From assembly GCF_016906535.1 (NCBI RefSeq), contig NC_057373.1, positions 248,001 to 312,000 of the forward strand: 64,000 nucleotides of DNA. Direction: 5' to 3'. The stretch is from Rhizoctonia solani (taxonomy: Eukaryota; Basidiomycota; Agaricomycetes; Cantharellales; Ceratobasidiaceae). The position numbers and the translations under genes were made by a program. Below are positions 1 to 13,417 of this stretch, one piece after another. Within the stretch, counting starts at the first letter, position 1, and each line of letters opens with the position of its first letter. The notes under the pieces were generated by a model. That model was not told the origin of the DNA and ran no database searches. It was given only the letters and a program-made list of their open reading frames with translations.

Positions 1-2916
<2,916 letters not shown>

Positions 2917-4087
2917 CGAGGTCCTTACTCATATCATCCGCCTGATTGGAAGTAGCTTGCTCCGTATTCTTTGATGTAGTTTCACGCTCTTTATCGTTAC
3001 TCGAGGTATCTTCCGGTATATGTTCTTGGGCTTGATAAAAATGCCTTGGGTGAGTGCAGTTACAATCTTGGCAGCTAACGTACGTTTATGTTCACGCATG
3101 GCAGCGTGGATGCTTGTTCTTCGTATAATTTTCATAAGATAATCTTTGAAAAATTCGATATGTTTCTGTCACTTCCTCAGTCCTGTCGAGTCGCGGTTGC
3201 TGAAAGTATTTCTGGGGCAACTCGCATTCTGTATCCCGTTTATTAATACCCGGGAGAGCATCATGCTGGACGCCATCATAGCCTCTTCTCCTTTATCTGT
3301 CATGCTGAAGTTATGTGCTTACATTCTGGTTGGTCGACCCATGTCGCTGACATGTGTAATATTATGTGCCGGCATGCAAAGGGATTCAACCTGGGATCGA
3401 GGACCGCCTGTCGTCGCGTCGGGCCGTATCTTCCCTGGCAAGGCACCGAAGAAGTTTTCAAATCTGGCATCGGTTATCTACAAGACTACCCGTATGCAAG
3501 GCTTCCAGCGACCCTGTTGCACCCCTCGTCTCCCGCTAGACGGGCTATCGGCCCACGTTTTACCTTTCTGTCTTGTACGCCGTTACGTTTTTAGTGATTT
3601 TTTTTTTTGCGCCTGTAGCTATGTCCTGATTTCCCTTTGTCCCATGAGTAATCCCGAACAGAAATATACAGTACCTCCCCAATTGCAACTGTCACGCGGA
3701 CCGCTTTGCGTCACATTTTGGTTATGATATTAAGTTTCGAGTTGTGTATGGGCACTCTGACGTTACTGCAAGCTCTGGGAGTGTACATTATTGCTCAAGT
3801 ATTATCTACAGCATTATTCCAATAACTTGTATAGATGTTTTCCTTCATTCTCAGTTCGAGTGCGAGCCAACTACCTTTGTTCAACTGGCCCGCGCAGCCA
3901 GCGCAACTTGTGAGATTCTTCGTCTCTAGTGACAAGTCAACTCGAGGGAATGGCGTCCAATTGCTTCATCGCAGAGCGTAACTATAGCAGCACCTTTCGG
4001 CACCATTCAGCTGCTTACAAATGATACAATATGTATATATCGAGTGGATAAAGGAACAGAAGCCGATTTCTCCGTGCCAATTTGTTT
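2917..4087. other. Intergenic stretch, no gene recognised
   Basis: Between the TPR-CHAT gene and the 3' end of P450-1. A 193-codon open frame on the plus strand (3146-3727) has no recognisable domain, and a shorter frame overlaps it. I see no splice pattern that builds a protein family from either. Confidence 0.5.
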
Positions 4088-6452
4088 TCATAGTCTTGAA
4101 ACCTTCAAAGGCAATTTAGGGACTCTTGTCGGTTCTTTTCTCTCCTTGGCAAGGTACGGACTTTGAACCCCAGCGTTCTTTCGTCCGCGTCAACAAAGTT
4201 TGTTCGTTTGGTATGGTATGCGTTCGACTCACCTCCCAGGCATAGTCTTCGCCAGAGGGTTCAAACCTGAACGACTTGAGTAACTGGCTGGTCATCACTT
4301 CTGTAGTTATGAGTCAACAGTAGTTTATAGGAATAAATGGGAAAAAAAGTCGTACTGATTTCCATAACAGCAAACTTGAACCCGATACATGAATATTGAC
4401 CGAGCCCAAATGTCATCCTTCTCCATCTTAGTTTCTTAGGAAGCTTGGCATTAATGCACGAGGACTCACATGGAAGAATAAATTCCTTGCAAATGAGAGT
4501 GTGTCTGCTGCTGCTCCGTTTCGAGCCATCGCTCGGGCCAAAATTCGCTTGCTCGCTTCCCCCAGACACTCTCATCGCGGTTTGAGAACACTACACTCAA
4601 GGCAAGACGGGTTCCTTTTTTGACCGGCAGGTTGGTGGTTGTTCCAGAAGGAGTAGATATTGGGTAGATAAGAGGCACAACGGTGTCTTCTTCGCATCTT
4701 TGGTGGGTGTGAAGGCAGTGAAGATAATACAGGACGGTAAAATGGCTCACACTCGACCCAGGTACGTAACCGGAGGATATAATCTCAGCGTTTCTTTGAC
4801 GACCGCGTCGAGATAAGGTAGCTCCAGCGTGTCTTTGTCCTTGTTTTCCAATAGTTCTTCCCTCATTTTATCTTGAATATTAGTATCGTGCGCAACTACA
4901 TCCAGGATCCGAGCAATGACAGAGCTGCGCGGATGTATAATGAGGGTATCTAAACGGCAACAAAAGAGACCAGGTCATACCTGGAAGTCTCATGTCCTGC
5001 AAATATGAGTACACTTTTGGTACGTGAGTTTAAAGCCCCGACGGGCGGGGGCTGAATCTTACTTCATGTGTCCAATCATTGCCTGCCGGTCCAACCCTTG
5101 CTCATTTGCTTTCACTAATACTTTATCAACGAGCCGTCATTCATCAAAGGTAAGAAGATCACTTGCTCAGTTGAGTCAGGATGTCCTTTCCCCTTCCTGT
5201 TACTGATTCCAGGTCGACGCCTCGTTCGAGGAGATCTTTCCGTTTCCGGAGAATTTGCTCAGCCTGATCGTTCTGAAGTTTCGTGGCCTTCAGGACTTGC
5301 TGTAATAAAGGAAAAGGAACATATGATAATAGCTGCGGAGTAATGGGGAGACGATAAAGGTATGGGTAGAGAGGGATAAACGGCACAAGTTTGGCAAACA
5401 GTTGGCTATGAGTGTTAATTAGTCGATTGTCCGATGGTACACACAGTACTCACAATACGCTTTTACTTGCTACACTATATTCGTTCGTTTCCCCGCTAAA
5501 CGATCCAAACGAGTATCCGAGTCCTGCCTCGCCGATAAATTCCAATGCGGCAGCTGTGGACCACTGGAATACGTCATTTACTTCCGTTGAGAGGGACTGG
5601 TCGATGGCACGGCATGCCTGTGCAACAAGAATTAGTTTGTATACGAGGTTGAGGAGAATATGCTCACTTGTTTCGCAACATCTGTGAATACCGGGAGCTG
5701 TGGTACCATTGAGTCATTCTTAACCCGAGTTAATGGGGATAGAGGGAAGAATTTACCACTGTAAGGGAGGTATCAGTCGATAGACTTGGGAGGGAAATGT
5801 TGGAGCTTACATTCGCGAAGATGTTGTACCGTAAAAACTGGGTTAAGCAGCTATAGGGCATTTTTAGTTTCAATCTTTTTTAGTGATATTTGATCGAATT
5901 ACGGACTTTGCGATGATACCGATGCTCATCTCCTGGTTTTAAGAGTCAGAAAGTCCTGGCATGGCTAAGTAAGCGTGTACCTCTAAAGCCTAGCAAGCCA
6001 CCTCCAAACATTGAGCGAACCATCCTGTTTAAATGAAATGAGTTTCATTATCAAATCGAATTCAAAGATCAGAACTTACAAGGTTCCTCCTTCGTTTCTC
6101 TCAAACTTTGACCTCTCCCTGACAAGCACGGTGTGTATAAATCCAGGGTCGAATGTGAGTATGAATGGTTCCTATGAAATCGTACTTATTATAACAAATC
6201 AACGTGAATAAAATATATCATAAGTGAGCGCACCCCCATGACACCCGTCATTCCAACTGTCGGACCGTATTTTCTCAGTACTTCGAGTTGAAAGTCAATC
6301 CCATGTAGGCCAAACATGTGCTTAAAGTGCCCAGCGAGGTAGCTACTAGGAGGTGGACCATAGAGCCCGACAAGAGACTTGAGTTTACGGTGCCGGCGGA
6401 CGAGTAATAATGCTAATACTCCAGTAATGAGACACACAGCAGAAAGTAACAT
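4088..6452 (-). CDS. Cytochrome P450 (P450-1)
   Basis: A haem-thiolate monooxygenase, membrane-anchored by an N-terminal hydrophobic segment (start MLLSAVCLITGVLALLLV, ATG at 6452) followed by a GPPPSSYLAGH proline-rich hinge. Exons read in order: N-terminus (6452 to about 6234); FDPGFIHTVLVRERSKFERN; MVRSMFGGGLLGFRG; LLNPVFTVQHLRE; MVPQLPVFTDVAKQ; an exon at 5386-5162; the I-helix AGHETS near 4990; the K-helix ExxR as KETLR near 4790; the PERW region near 4530; and the haem loop FGLGQYSCIG near 4400. The last exon ends KLPLKVSRL with the stop at 4088-4090. The Arg usual in the haem loop is Tyr. Every exon has an equivalent in P450-2 at 26-28 kb. It diverges from the glucosyltransferase across 448 bp. 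Substrate unknown; the frame looks intact after splicing. Confidence 0.88.
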
Positions 6453-6900
6453 GGTGGGGTGGGTGTATTGCCAGCAAGCGAAGATGACAGGGTTTATGTG
6501 TCAGAAGCATTTGATCCGCCTACTAAAAAAGAACGAAATGTGGTTCCTTGAAGGCGCAACAGTGTCTACAGGCAGGTTGTGGCTGACAAGAGTAAGCGCT
6601 GAGGATCACATGACATAGCGAGATAAAGTCCAAATATCCACCACGGCTCATCCATCATTTCCTTGGCCACAGTTTGGTGAACTTAACATAATTAATATAC
6701 TCTTCGTTGAGGTATTTCAATATCTGTTGAAACTCATTGCCGCACGTATACCCAACGTTATGCAACGGGAGCGAAGCGCGCGGCGCGCATATTCAAATTA
6801 GATCGACCCAGGCGATACATTGGACCGAGGGGTATATAATGATCTACCGCAACTGACCATCCTCGACACACTCCTTGGCATATCATCTATCCCGAATACC
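6453..6900. promoter_or_regulatory. Divergent promoter between P450-1 and the glucosyltransferase
   Basis: The two start codons (6452 minus, 6901 plus) point away from each other across 448 bp. A TATATAA box lies at 6833-6839, about 60 nt before the plus-strand ATG. It is followed by a pyrimidine-rich stretch, typical of a fungal transcription start. This TATA box is why I place the start at 6901 (MNPKQRDSVY) rather than at the in-frame upstream ATG-like position near 6820, which would precede the box. Coordinate control of the pair is possible but inferred. Confidence 0.5.
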
Positions 6901-9900
6901 ATGAATCCTAAGCAACGAGACTCGGTTTACTCTCGAGGATCACAACGGTACAACTCCTACCATGACCTCCCCGTACCAAGTTCGGCCCCTGGCTCGGTCT
7001 ATTATAGCCCAAATACTGTGAATCGGAGCTTTGAATCTCTAGCACAAGACACTATTCAACCTCCCCCACCGCCTGTATATGCTCGATATGATCCTAGATC
7101 TGAGCCTGGGCCTTCCGTACCCAGATCTTCATTTCACTCCTATTCTTGTAAGTCCCCAGACAGCCATTCTTCATTCAAGTATTAACATCCATTGAAGCAA
7201 GTCAAATATCAGAACTTGAAAAGGACCTTCCTCCCCTTCCCGGCTACACTCAACTCGACGCGAAAACTACAGTGTCGGAAGACGGCCGTCTTAATGTATC
7301 ATTCGGGAACCGAATGTCTAAAGCCTTTCCAGAGTCGTATGGCAAGCCGGTTCATGAAGTTGGAATCGACGAAGCTGGATTTCGAGATGCTCCTCGTATG
7401 AACGTTAATATCATGATTGTGGGCAGCCGAGGTACGCTTGTTTCTAATCTTGAGGACGAAAAGAGGTTTTAACGGTACTATGACTCAGGCGATGTTCAAC
7501 CATATCTCGCTCTCGGAAAGAGGCTCCAACGATATGGCCACCAAGTCCGCCTCTCTACCCACGAAACCTTTCGAAAAATGGTCAAAGACGCCGGATTACG
7601 ATTTTACAACATCGGAGGGGACCCTCACGAACTCATGAGTTACATGGTCCGGAACCCTGGGCTTATACCTGGTATTGAGAGCCTGAAGAATGGGGACATT
7701 GGCAAGAAACAGAAAATGATTGGAGAGGTGTGTGTCACTCCATGTTAAGATTTGATCGAGACATAACCAATAGAAATCAAATGCAGATGCTCGAGGGATG
7801 TTTTGCGTCATGCTTTGCCCCGGATCATGGGTCCAACGAAGAAGCTGGATTTGCGGCCGATGCAATTATATCGAACCCGCCGACGTTTGCGCACATTCAT
7901 TGTGCAGAAGCTCTGGGTATACCATTACTGCTGTCTTTTAGTAAGTCGAATATTATTCGTTTGGATAGCGCTAACCTGGGATTAGCCATGCCCTGGTGTC
8001 CTACGGCATCCTCTCCGCATCCATTGGTCAATATCAGACAGAGCGAAAGTACCGAGCCCACTATGGCAAACTACTACTCTTATGGCTTGGTTGATATAAT
8101 GACCTGGCAGGGGTGAGCTCACTCGCCTCTATTCGAGTGCTCGAACTGACATGTCCCAAAGTCTTGGTCGTACCATCAATAAATTCCGGATGAAGCGCTT
8201 GGGACTGGAGTATCTTTCTACTACTTCTGCCGTAGGAATGATCGAGCGATGTGCTATTCCATGGACATACTGTATCTCTCCTGCGCTTGTTCCGAAACCG
8301 AGCGACTGGATGTCACACATAGGCAAGTAGTTTGATCGATTTTTGGGAAGAAAGCGTGTTAAATTGTGGTACTCTTTAGATGTCGTAGGGTTCTATTTCC
8401 TCGACTTGGCGTCAGATTATAAACCTCCCGATGACTTGATCGAATTTCTTAAGTGCGGAGAACCACCAGTGTACATTGGGTAAGCAGGACACCTCCAGAC
8501 ATATTCCTGAATACCAACAAGATATGGGTATAGTTTTGGATCTATAGTCTTGCAAAATCCACAAGAAATGACCAGTGAGTGTCTTGACAATCGCACTTCT
8601 AATTTATTTATTTTTTACCGATCTTCTTCAGGGGCAATCCTCTCGGGCATTGCTCAAACTGGCGTAAGAGCCATAATCTCTCCAGGATGGGGAGGGTTGG
8701 ATGAGGACTTGATCAGATCTGCCGGACCACATATATTTGCGCTCGGGAATGTCCCCCACGACTGGCTTTTCCAGCACGTTAGCGCTGTTTGTCACCATGG
8801 AGGGGCCGGAACGACCGCCATCGGGCTCAAATGCGGCAAACCTACCATCATTGTTCCGTTCTTCGGTGACCAGGTGAGTAGGACTCTAACATACCAGAAA
8901 GCCAATCCTGAAATGTAGTCGGCTTAGCCTTGGTGGGCTACTCAGATTGCCCGTCGTGGAGCCGGTCCGCCTCCGTTGGATTCTAAAAACTTGACGGCCG
9001 CAGCGTTTGCAGCGGCGCTCCGAATGGCCTTGTCCCCGGCCACGTTGAAAGCTGCGGAAGTAGTTGGAGAGATGATAAGGCAAGAGGTTAGTACATTTAT
9101 CATTTTGAGGAGTTTTGGTTATTGATATAACCTACAGGATGGTACTCAAAACGGCCTAGATTCTTTCCATAGGCACATGCCTCTGCTAAATATGCGGTAT
9201 GTGGTTATGGGTATTTATTCCTGCGTACTTGGAAGTTAACTCGTGATCAAATCAAGGTGCGACCTCGACCCGACACGAACCGCAGTCTGGTATTCGTCCA
9301 CTCATAAAATGAGGCTGAGTGCATTTGCGGCACAAGTACTTTCTGAATCCGGGTACATTGATATCAACAAACTCCAGCTACACCGTATGCTATATGTTCC
9401 CTACCTTGAATATACTCATAGAACAATCTAATTTATGAATTCAGGATCTCGCGAATACGTCACGCAAATCGAGGCTTTCGACCCCGTTTCTGGCACGCTT
9501 TCACCTGCAATGAAAATTCTAGGCGATTTTGGTCGAGGAGTATCGAAATTACCGACCCGGCCTGATAAAGGGGTGGCTCAGATCATAGGGGCAGGAACAC
9601 TTGGTGCGATTTTATCAAATGAATAATTTGGTTCAAAGTTCTTACTGGTTCGGGACTCGTCCAGGAGCAACAAATACGTTGAAAGGAACCGCTGACGGGT
9701 TTACCAATCTACCAAAACTTTATGGTGGGCAAGTTCGTGAGACGAAAAAGGTGAATGGGATTGGATCCGGCGTGGTTGAGGGCACCAAGGTACGCAGCCG
9801 CATAAAAAGGAAAACTAGACGCTAAACCAATCTACTTGTTGAGTAGAGCTTGCTATTTGGCGCCTATGACGGTGTCAATGATTTTTTCAGAGAACCCGTG

Positions 9901-10328
9901 CGCGGATATAAGGAGAATGTAAGATGATTGCACTGATAATACGTCCAACTTTCCCCTGATGCTATAATTTTAGGGAATTTTGGGAGCCGCAGCTGGAGTA
10001 GCTAAAGGGAGTAAGTTTGGCGACCATTTTTTTTTTTACTGATGAGCATGCAATCTAACGATTCTCATTAGCCCTGAGCGTGACGACGAAACCTCTTGCT
10101 GGTTCCCTACAGTTCGTTTCAAAGCCACTTGAAGGAACAGCTAAAGATATCTGTTCGCTGTTTCGAAAGCAAGTAGGCAAGGAGCGGATTGCTGCGCGAT
10201 ATGCTGAAGGTACTTTGTTGGTGAGGAGGGCCAGTCAAAAGGAGAAGGAAATGATTATTCAAGCATTCATGGAGCGGGGGTCTATGATGGGGTCAGCCAA
10301 CAAAGGGAAAGGGAAAGGGATATGGTGA
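6901..10328 (+). CDS. Sterol/UDP-glucosyltransferase (GT-B, UGT family) with C-terminal extension
   Basis: Probably transfers glucose from a UDP-sugar to a sterol or other lipid in the cytosol or at membranes. Spliced from about 17 exons to roughly 850 residues. A low-complexity Ser/Pro-rich N-terminus is followed by KDLPPLPGY. Then comes the acceptor-binding Rossmann half with NIMIVGSRG|DVQPYLALGKRL (exon join near 7431/7482), then AMPWCPTASSPHP. The donor half contains GNVPHDWLFQHVSAVCHHGG and GAGTTAIGLKCGKPTIIVPF, the UDPGT signature loop (8740-8870). The last 250 or so residues (9430-10328) lie beyond the GT-B fold: SREYVTQIEAFDPVSGTLSP, then short Gly/Lys-rich segments and a basic tail ending GKGKGIW. 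One intron (9603-9670) must be removed to join GAGTL to GATNTLKG. Unlike yeast Atg26 it has no visible N-terminal GRAM/PH region. The glycosyltransferase class is firm; sterol as acceptor is inferred from resemblance. Confidence 0.85.
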
Positions 10329-12063
10329 TTTACTGCTAATTTTATTGAAGTACTTGGATATCGGTTTTATTATTCATGCGTAATTTTTATTGGGTGTTGG
10401 GGTGAAGTTACCAAATATTATAGATTTTCCTACGTTGATTTCGGAACACTGCAACTCGGAGAAACGACTTGTCGCAACAGCGAAGGTGTGTTATGTGTGT
10501 GATTCAAAATGATGTTTGCAGTCCAGAAAGTCAACTATGTGTAAAGGCATTGAAAAGCATGGAAGCAAAATACTTGGATGATGACGCCACGCTCTATGCA
10601 CTACCATAAATTAAGGTACTTGGGCACTGAACGAGGGTGTGAAATATAAGGCATAAAAGTCATGACTAAGTCTATGCCTGCAGTTCGCCCAACGGATGCA
10701 GAAAAAGGACACCAATTGCCGTTAACTACGGGATGGTGGAAAAAGGGAAAATACCTACATCCACCAATCGCACCTTTCCATGGAGCGGGGCGTATTCCGC
10801 AGGTTGGGTGGGCATATCCCGCAGTTCTAGGGTGCATAATGTACGCCCTTTCGGACTAGGAAAGTTCCCGTCTGTATAGGAGCTTACGACTTGTGAAATA
10901 CAAAATACAGTAAAAGGGGCTGAACTGAATCTTGTCGTTTATGCAGTGCTAGCCTCATCACAATTTTATCAAATATTTTGGTTATGTTACAAAGTTTAAT
11001 GTAATCCCGCCATCCTTAGCTGACCGTCAAGTCCACGCAATATCTAACTTTAGTTTGAGTGTCCGATCACATCCTTTCTAAAGATAACCTTACTTGTTTG
11101 TACAGAATGACTTTGCAGGGGCTAATCCGGTTGGCTGGTATCAACTATGAAGCTGCTCCAATGGATAAACATAGTCACACAAGCTCTAAAATCCAACGAA
11201 CCCGCTAATGAAGCATTGCTCAGCAAGGCGAATCAACGGAATTCATCTAAATTGAGACCGGTCGCTCCATTGCGAAAATAGAGAGCCAAAAAGCTGCATA
11301 AAACAATGCCCGTTCAAGCATGGTTGAAGTCAGGGTATTACTCTCGTGTAGGAGGCGATACCAAAGTCGGCTATCACCTTCCTGACTCCCTCTTAGTGAT
11401 ACAACTCAGTCGAGGAATAGACTAATACTGTCTACCTTGACCATATATATAATAAGATAGGCAATTAGCTATCTGGATTTGATAGCTTGTATAAAAAGAC
11501 GGAAAAAGAGCGGATGACATAAATCTGCTAGCGTATAGTCTACCACGGAAGTGGCCGTGAATAGGCTCACCTTTTTATGTTCATGATGCCTTTAATACAG
11601 GCTAGGAATCGATATTCATTAACAGACGCAGAGCGAGCGAGATCCACATTGACATGGATGGTGATCGCTTTCAAACTTATATTGTATCACTATGGATATC
11701 TACTCGGGATTTACTGGTCCCTATATGCACCAGGATGTAGTATGAAGCTTCAAATGGCTTCATACAAGGTTCAGTGCCTACTTTGGTGAGTAAGCTTGCT
11801 TCCGACCACGTGCCAAAGATCAGCATAATAATGAGGTGAGCACCTAATGCCCGAGCCGACGCGTAATTGGAATAGAATTTATTTCGAAACACGTGGTTTC
11901 AGTGATGAAGTGAACAAACCAACCTTCTGACGATCGCACGTCGTACGCCCTGCCCACAAGTGTCCATTCAGACTTCGAGATTGGGATCACAGCATTTCTG
12001 ATAATAATTTATACACCGAATCGACGTATATGCAACCACCAGTCAACTTCCCTCTCATGCACT
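10329..12063. other. Intergenic stretch, no gene recognised
   Basis: 1.7 kb between the glucosyltransferase stop and the TF1 start. Only short frames with no family features. No tRNA fold or inverted repeat was obvious by eye. Confidence 0.5.
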
Positions 12064-13047
12064 ATGTCCATACGATCAACGACAGGCTGCTATGCATGCA
12101 AATCAAAGTGAGTACATACTACAAGATTGTGGTTTGGTTGTTGAACATTGTTCATGTGCTGAAGACGCAAAAAGTGTGACGAGGCGAAACCGAAATGTCT
12201 TCGGTAAGTATATCAACTCAACAAAGAGGGGGGCCATTTAAGGGATTCATAGGTGTACGAAAGCCGGGTCTGATTGCGAGTACGAGTATCTAACATGTAC
12301 CGGACGGTATGCGATACAACGGACAAAGCCGGCTCCAAGACCTCCAAGTGAACAAGTGAAAAAAATCGAAAAAGAGCTACAGGAGACCTATAATGCTCTC
12401 GATCTCGTTGGCCCATTCGATTATCCCATGGGCTCTAATCTTCATACGACGTTTCCGAGGAGCACTGCCTGGGACAGTTTAATACAGCAATGTTCATCCG
12501 CATCAACGTCATCAGGCAACACTGTATTGCCGCTCGACTCTCTTAAAACATGCGATTATCCACTACTTTCCGCTCCTATTCGGAACTCAGATAACCTCAA
12601 ACCGACATCAGGGAAGGCAAATCTCATGAACGCTTTGCTCAATCCCACTACAGTCGATTCCCCAATACCATTCGTCAATCCATTTGTGAATACTTCGCAC
12701 AGAACTCCGAGCTCGCATGATTCACCAAACATAGATCGATGCGAAGCAGAAATAGAGGATATGCGATGTGTCAGGGAGTCATTTTTTTCGCAACAGATTA
12801 ACCTGAATTCAACAGCAGAAAGCAACAGTCTACCATTTGTCCTACAATCCTGTGAGCCTGCCAATCGTATTCCTTTTACCTGATTAACTCCTACAACAGA
12901 CGCTAGGTGGATCCCACTTATAATCTTCGATCCGGTAAAAATAGCGCATCAAGTAAAGAAAGTGTTAATTGGCCAATTTATTTCGCCGACCTCCCGGTCT
13001 CGGATATTCGTATTTTCTCGTCTAATCAGATCCTTGTCCGAGTCGTG
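12064..13047 (+). pseudogene. Zn2Cys6 transcription factor TF1, 5' part, interrupted by retrotransposon
   Basis: N-terminal half of a fungal zinc-cluster regulator. ATG at 12064. After removal of two introns (donors near 12108 and 12206) the binuclear cluster reads CYACKSKRKKCDEAKPKC, then LRC, then TKAGSDC. That is C-x2-C-x6-C-x6-C-x2-C-x6-C, with all six cysteines present. A Ser/Thr-rich linker follows, then the motif SNSLPFVLQS, an intron (about 12851-12901) and the segment RWIPLIIFDPVKIAHQVKK. The frame is open to 13047, where the LTR begins inside a coding exon; the last five bases, TCGTG, are the target-site duplication. The 3' half resumes at 22158. The product would bind DNA in the nucleus. 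With 9.1 kb inserted antisense, only a truncated protein (zinc cluster without most of the activation/regulatory domain) could be made. Confidence 0.85.
13043..13047. repeat. Target-site duplication of the copia element, left copy
   Basis: TCGTG immediately before the LTR; the same five bases follow the other LTR at 22153-22157. Five bp is the usual duplication for Ty1/copia integrases. Confidence 0.9.
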
Positions 13048-13291
13048 TGTAGAAAGAATAAGTTTGTAAATAGAATTATATCAATACAAAACGATAGTAA
13101 AGACAGTAGTGTGAATAGAGAAAGAGAGGATGAGGTACTATACGGTCGAGTGCACCCGTATTTATACCTTTACATTATAGTCGAGTCATCTAGTATATGA
13201 CTAGGTATCGTCGCTTGACTCGATTACATGTATGTTCCAGTACATTCCAGATCCTTCTTGTATTTACTACTATATACATGATATTTCTACA
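13048..13291 (-). repeat. 3' LTR (element sense)
   Basis: 244 bp, 5'-TG...CA-3' with 8 bp inverted ends (TGTAGAAA/TTTCTACA). Matches the LTR at 21909-22152 without a difference I could find. On the minus strand it contains a TATAAATA box at 13159-13166. Confidence 0.95.
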
Positions 13292-13301
13292 CTCCCCCTT
13301 A
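13292..13301 (-). other. Polypurine tract of the copia element
   Basis: On the minus strand TAAGGGGGAG abuts the 3' LTR, the standard position and composition for the plus-strand primer of reverse transcription. Confidence 0.75.
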
Positions 13302-13417
13302 ATCAGGCAAGCAAGGATACATGTAAAGAGAAAATATTACATTCATTCAGTCACATTCAATCTCATTCAGGTTTCAGTCTTTCAGTTATACAGCTAATTC
13401 TTCATCATTCAGTTTCA

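Noticed and set aside
2929..3135. Candidate first exon of the TPR-CHAT gene (MKIIRRTSIHAAMREHK...)
   Set aside because: I could not find a convincing splice join into the TPR frame, and it does not resemble the usual N-terminus of this family.
3146..3727. 193-codon plus-strand frame
   Set aside because: No domain, no splice support and mixed composition; left as unannotated intergenic sequence.
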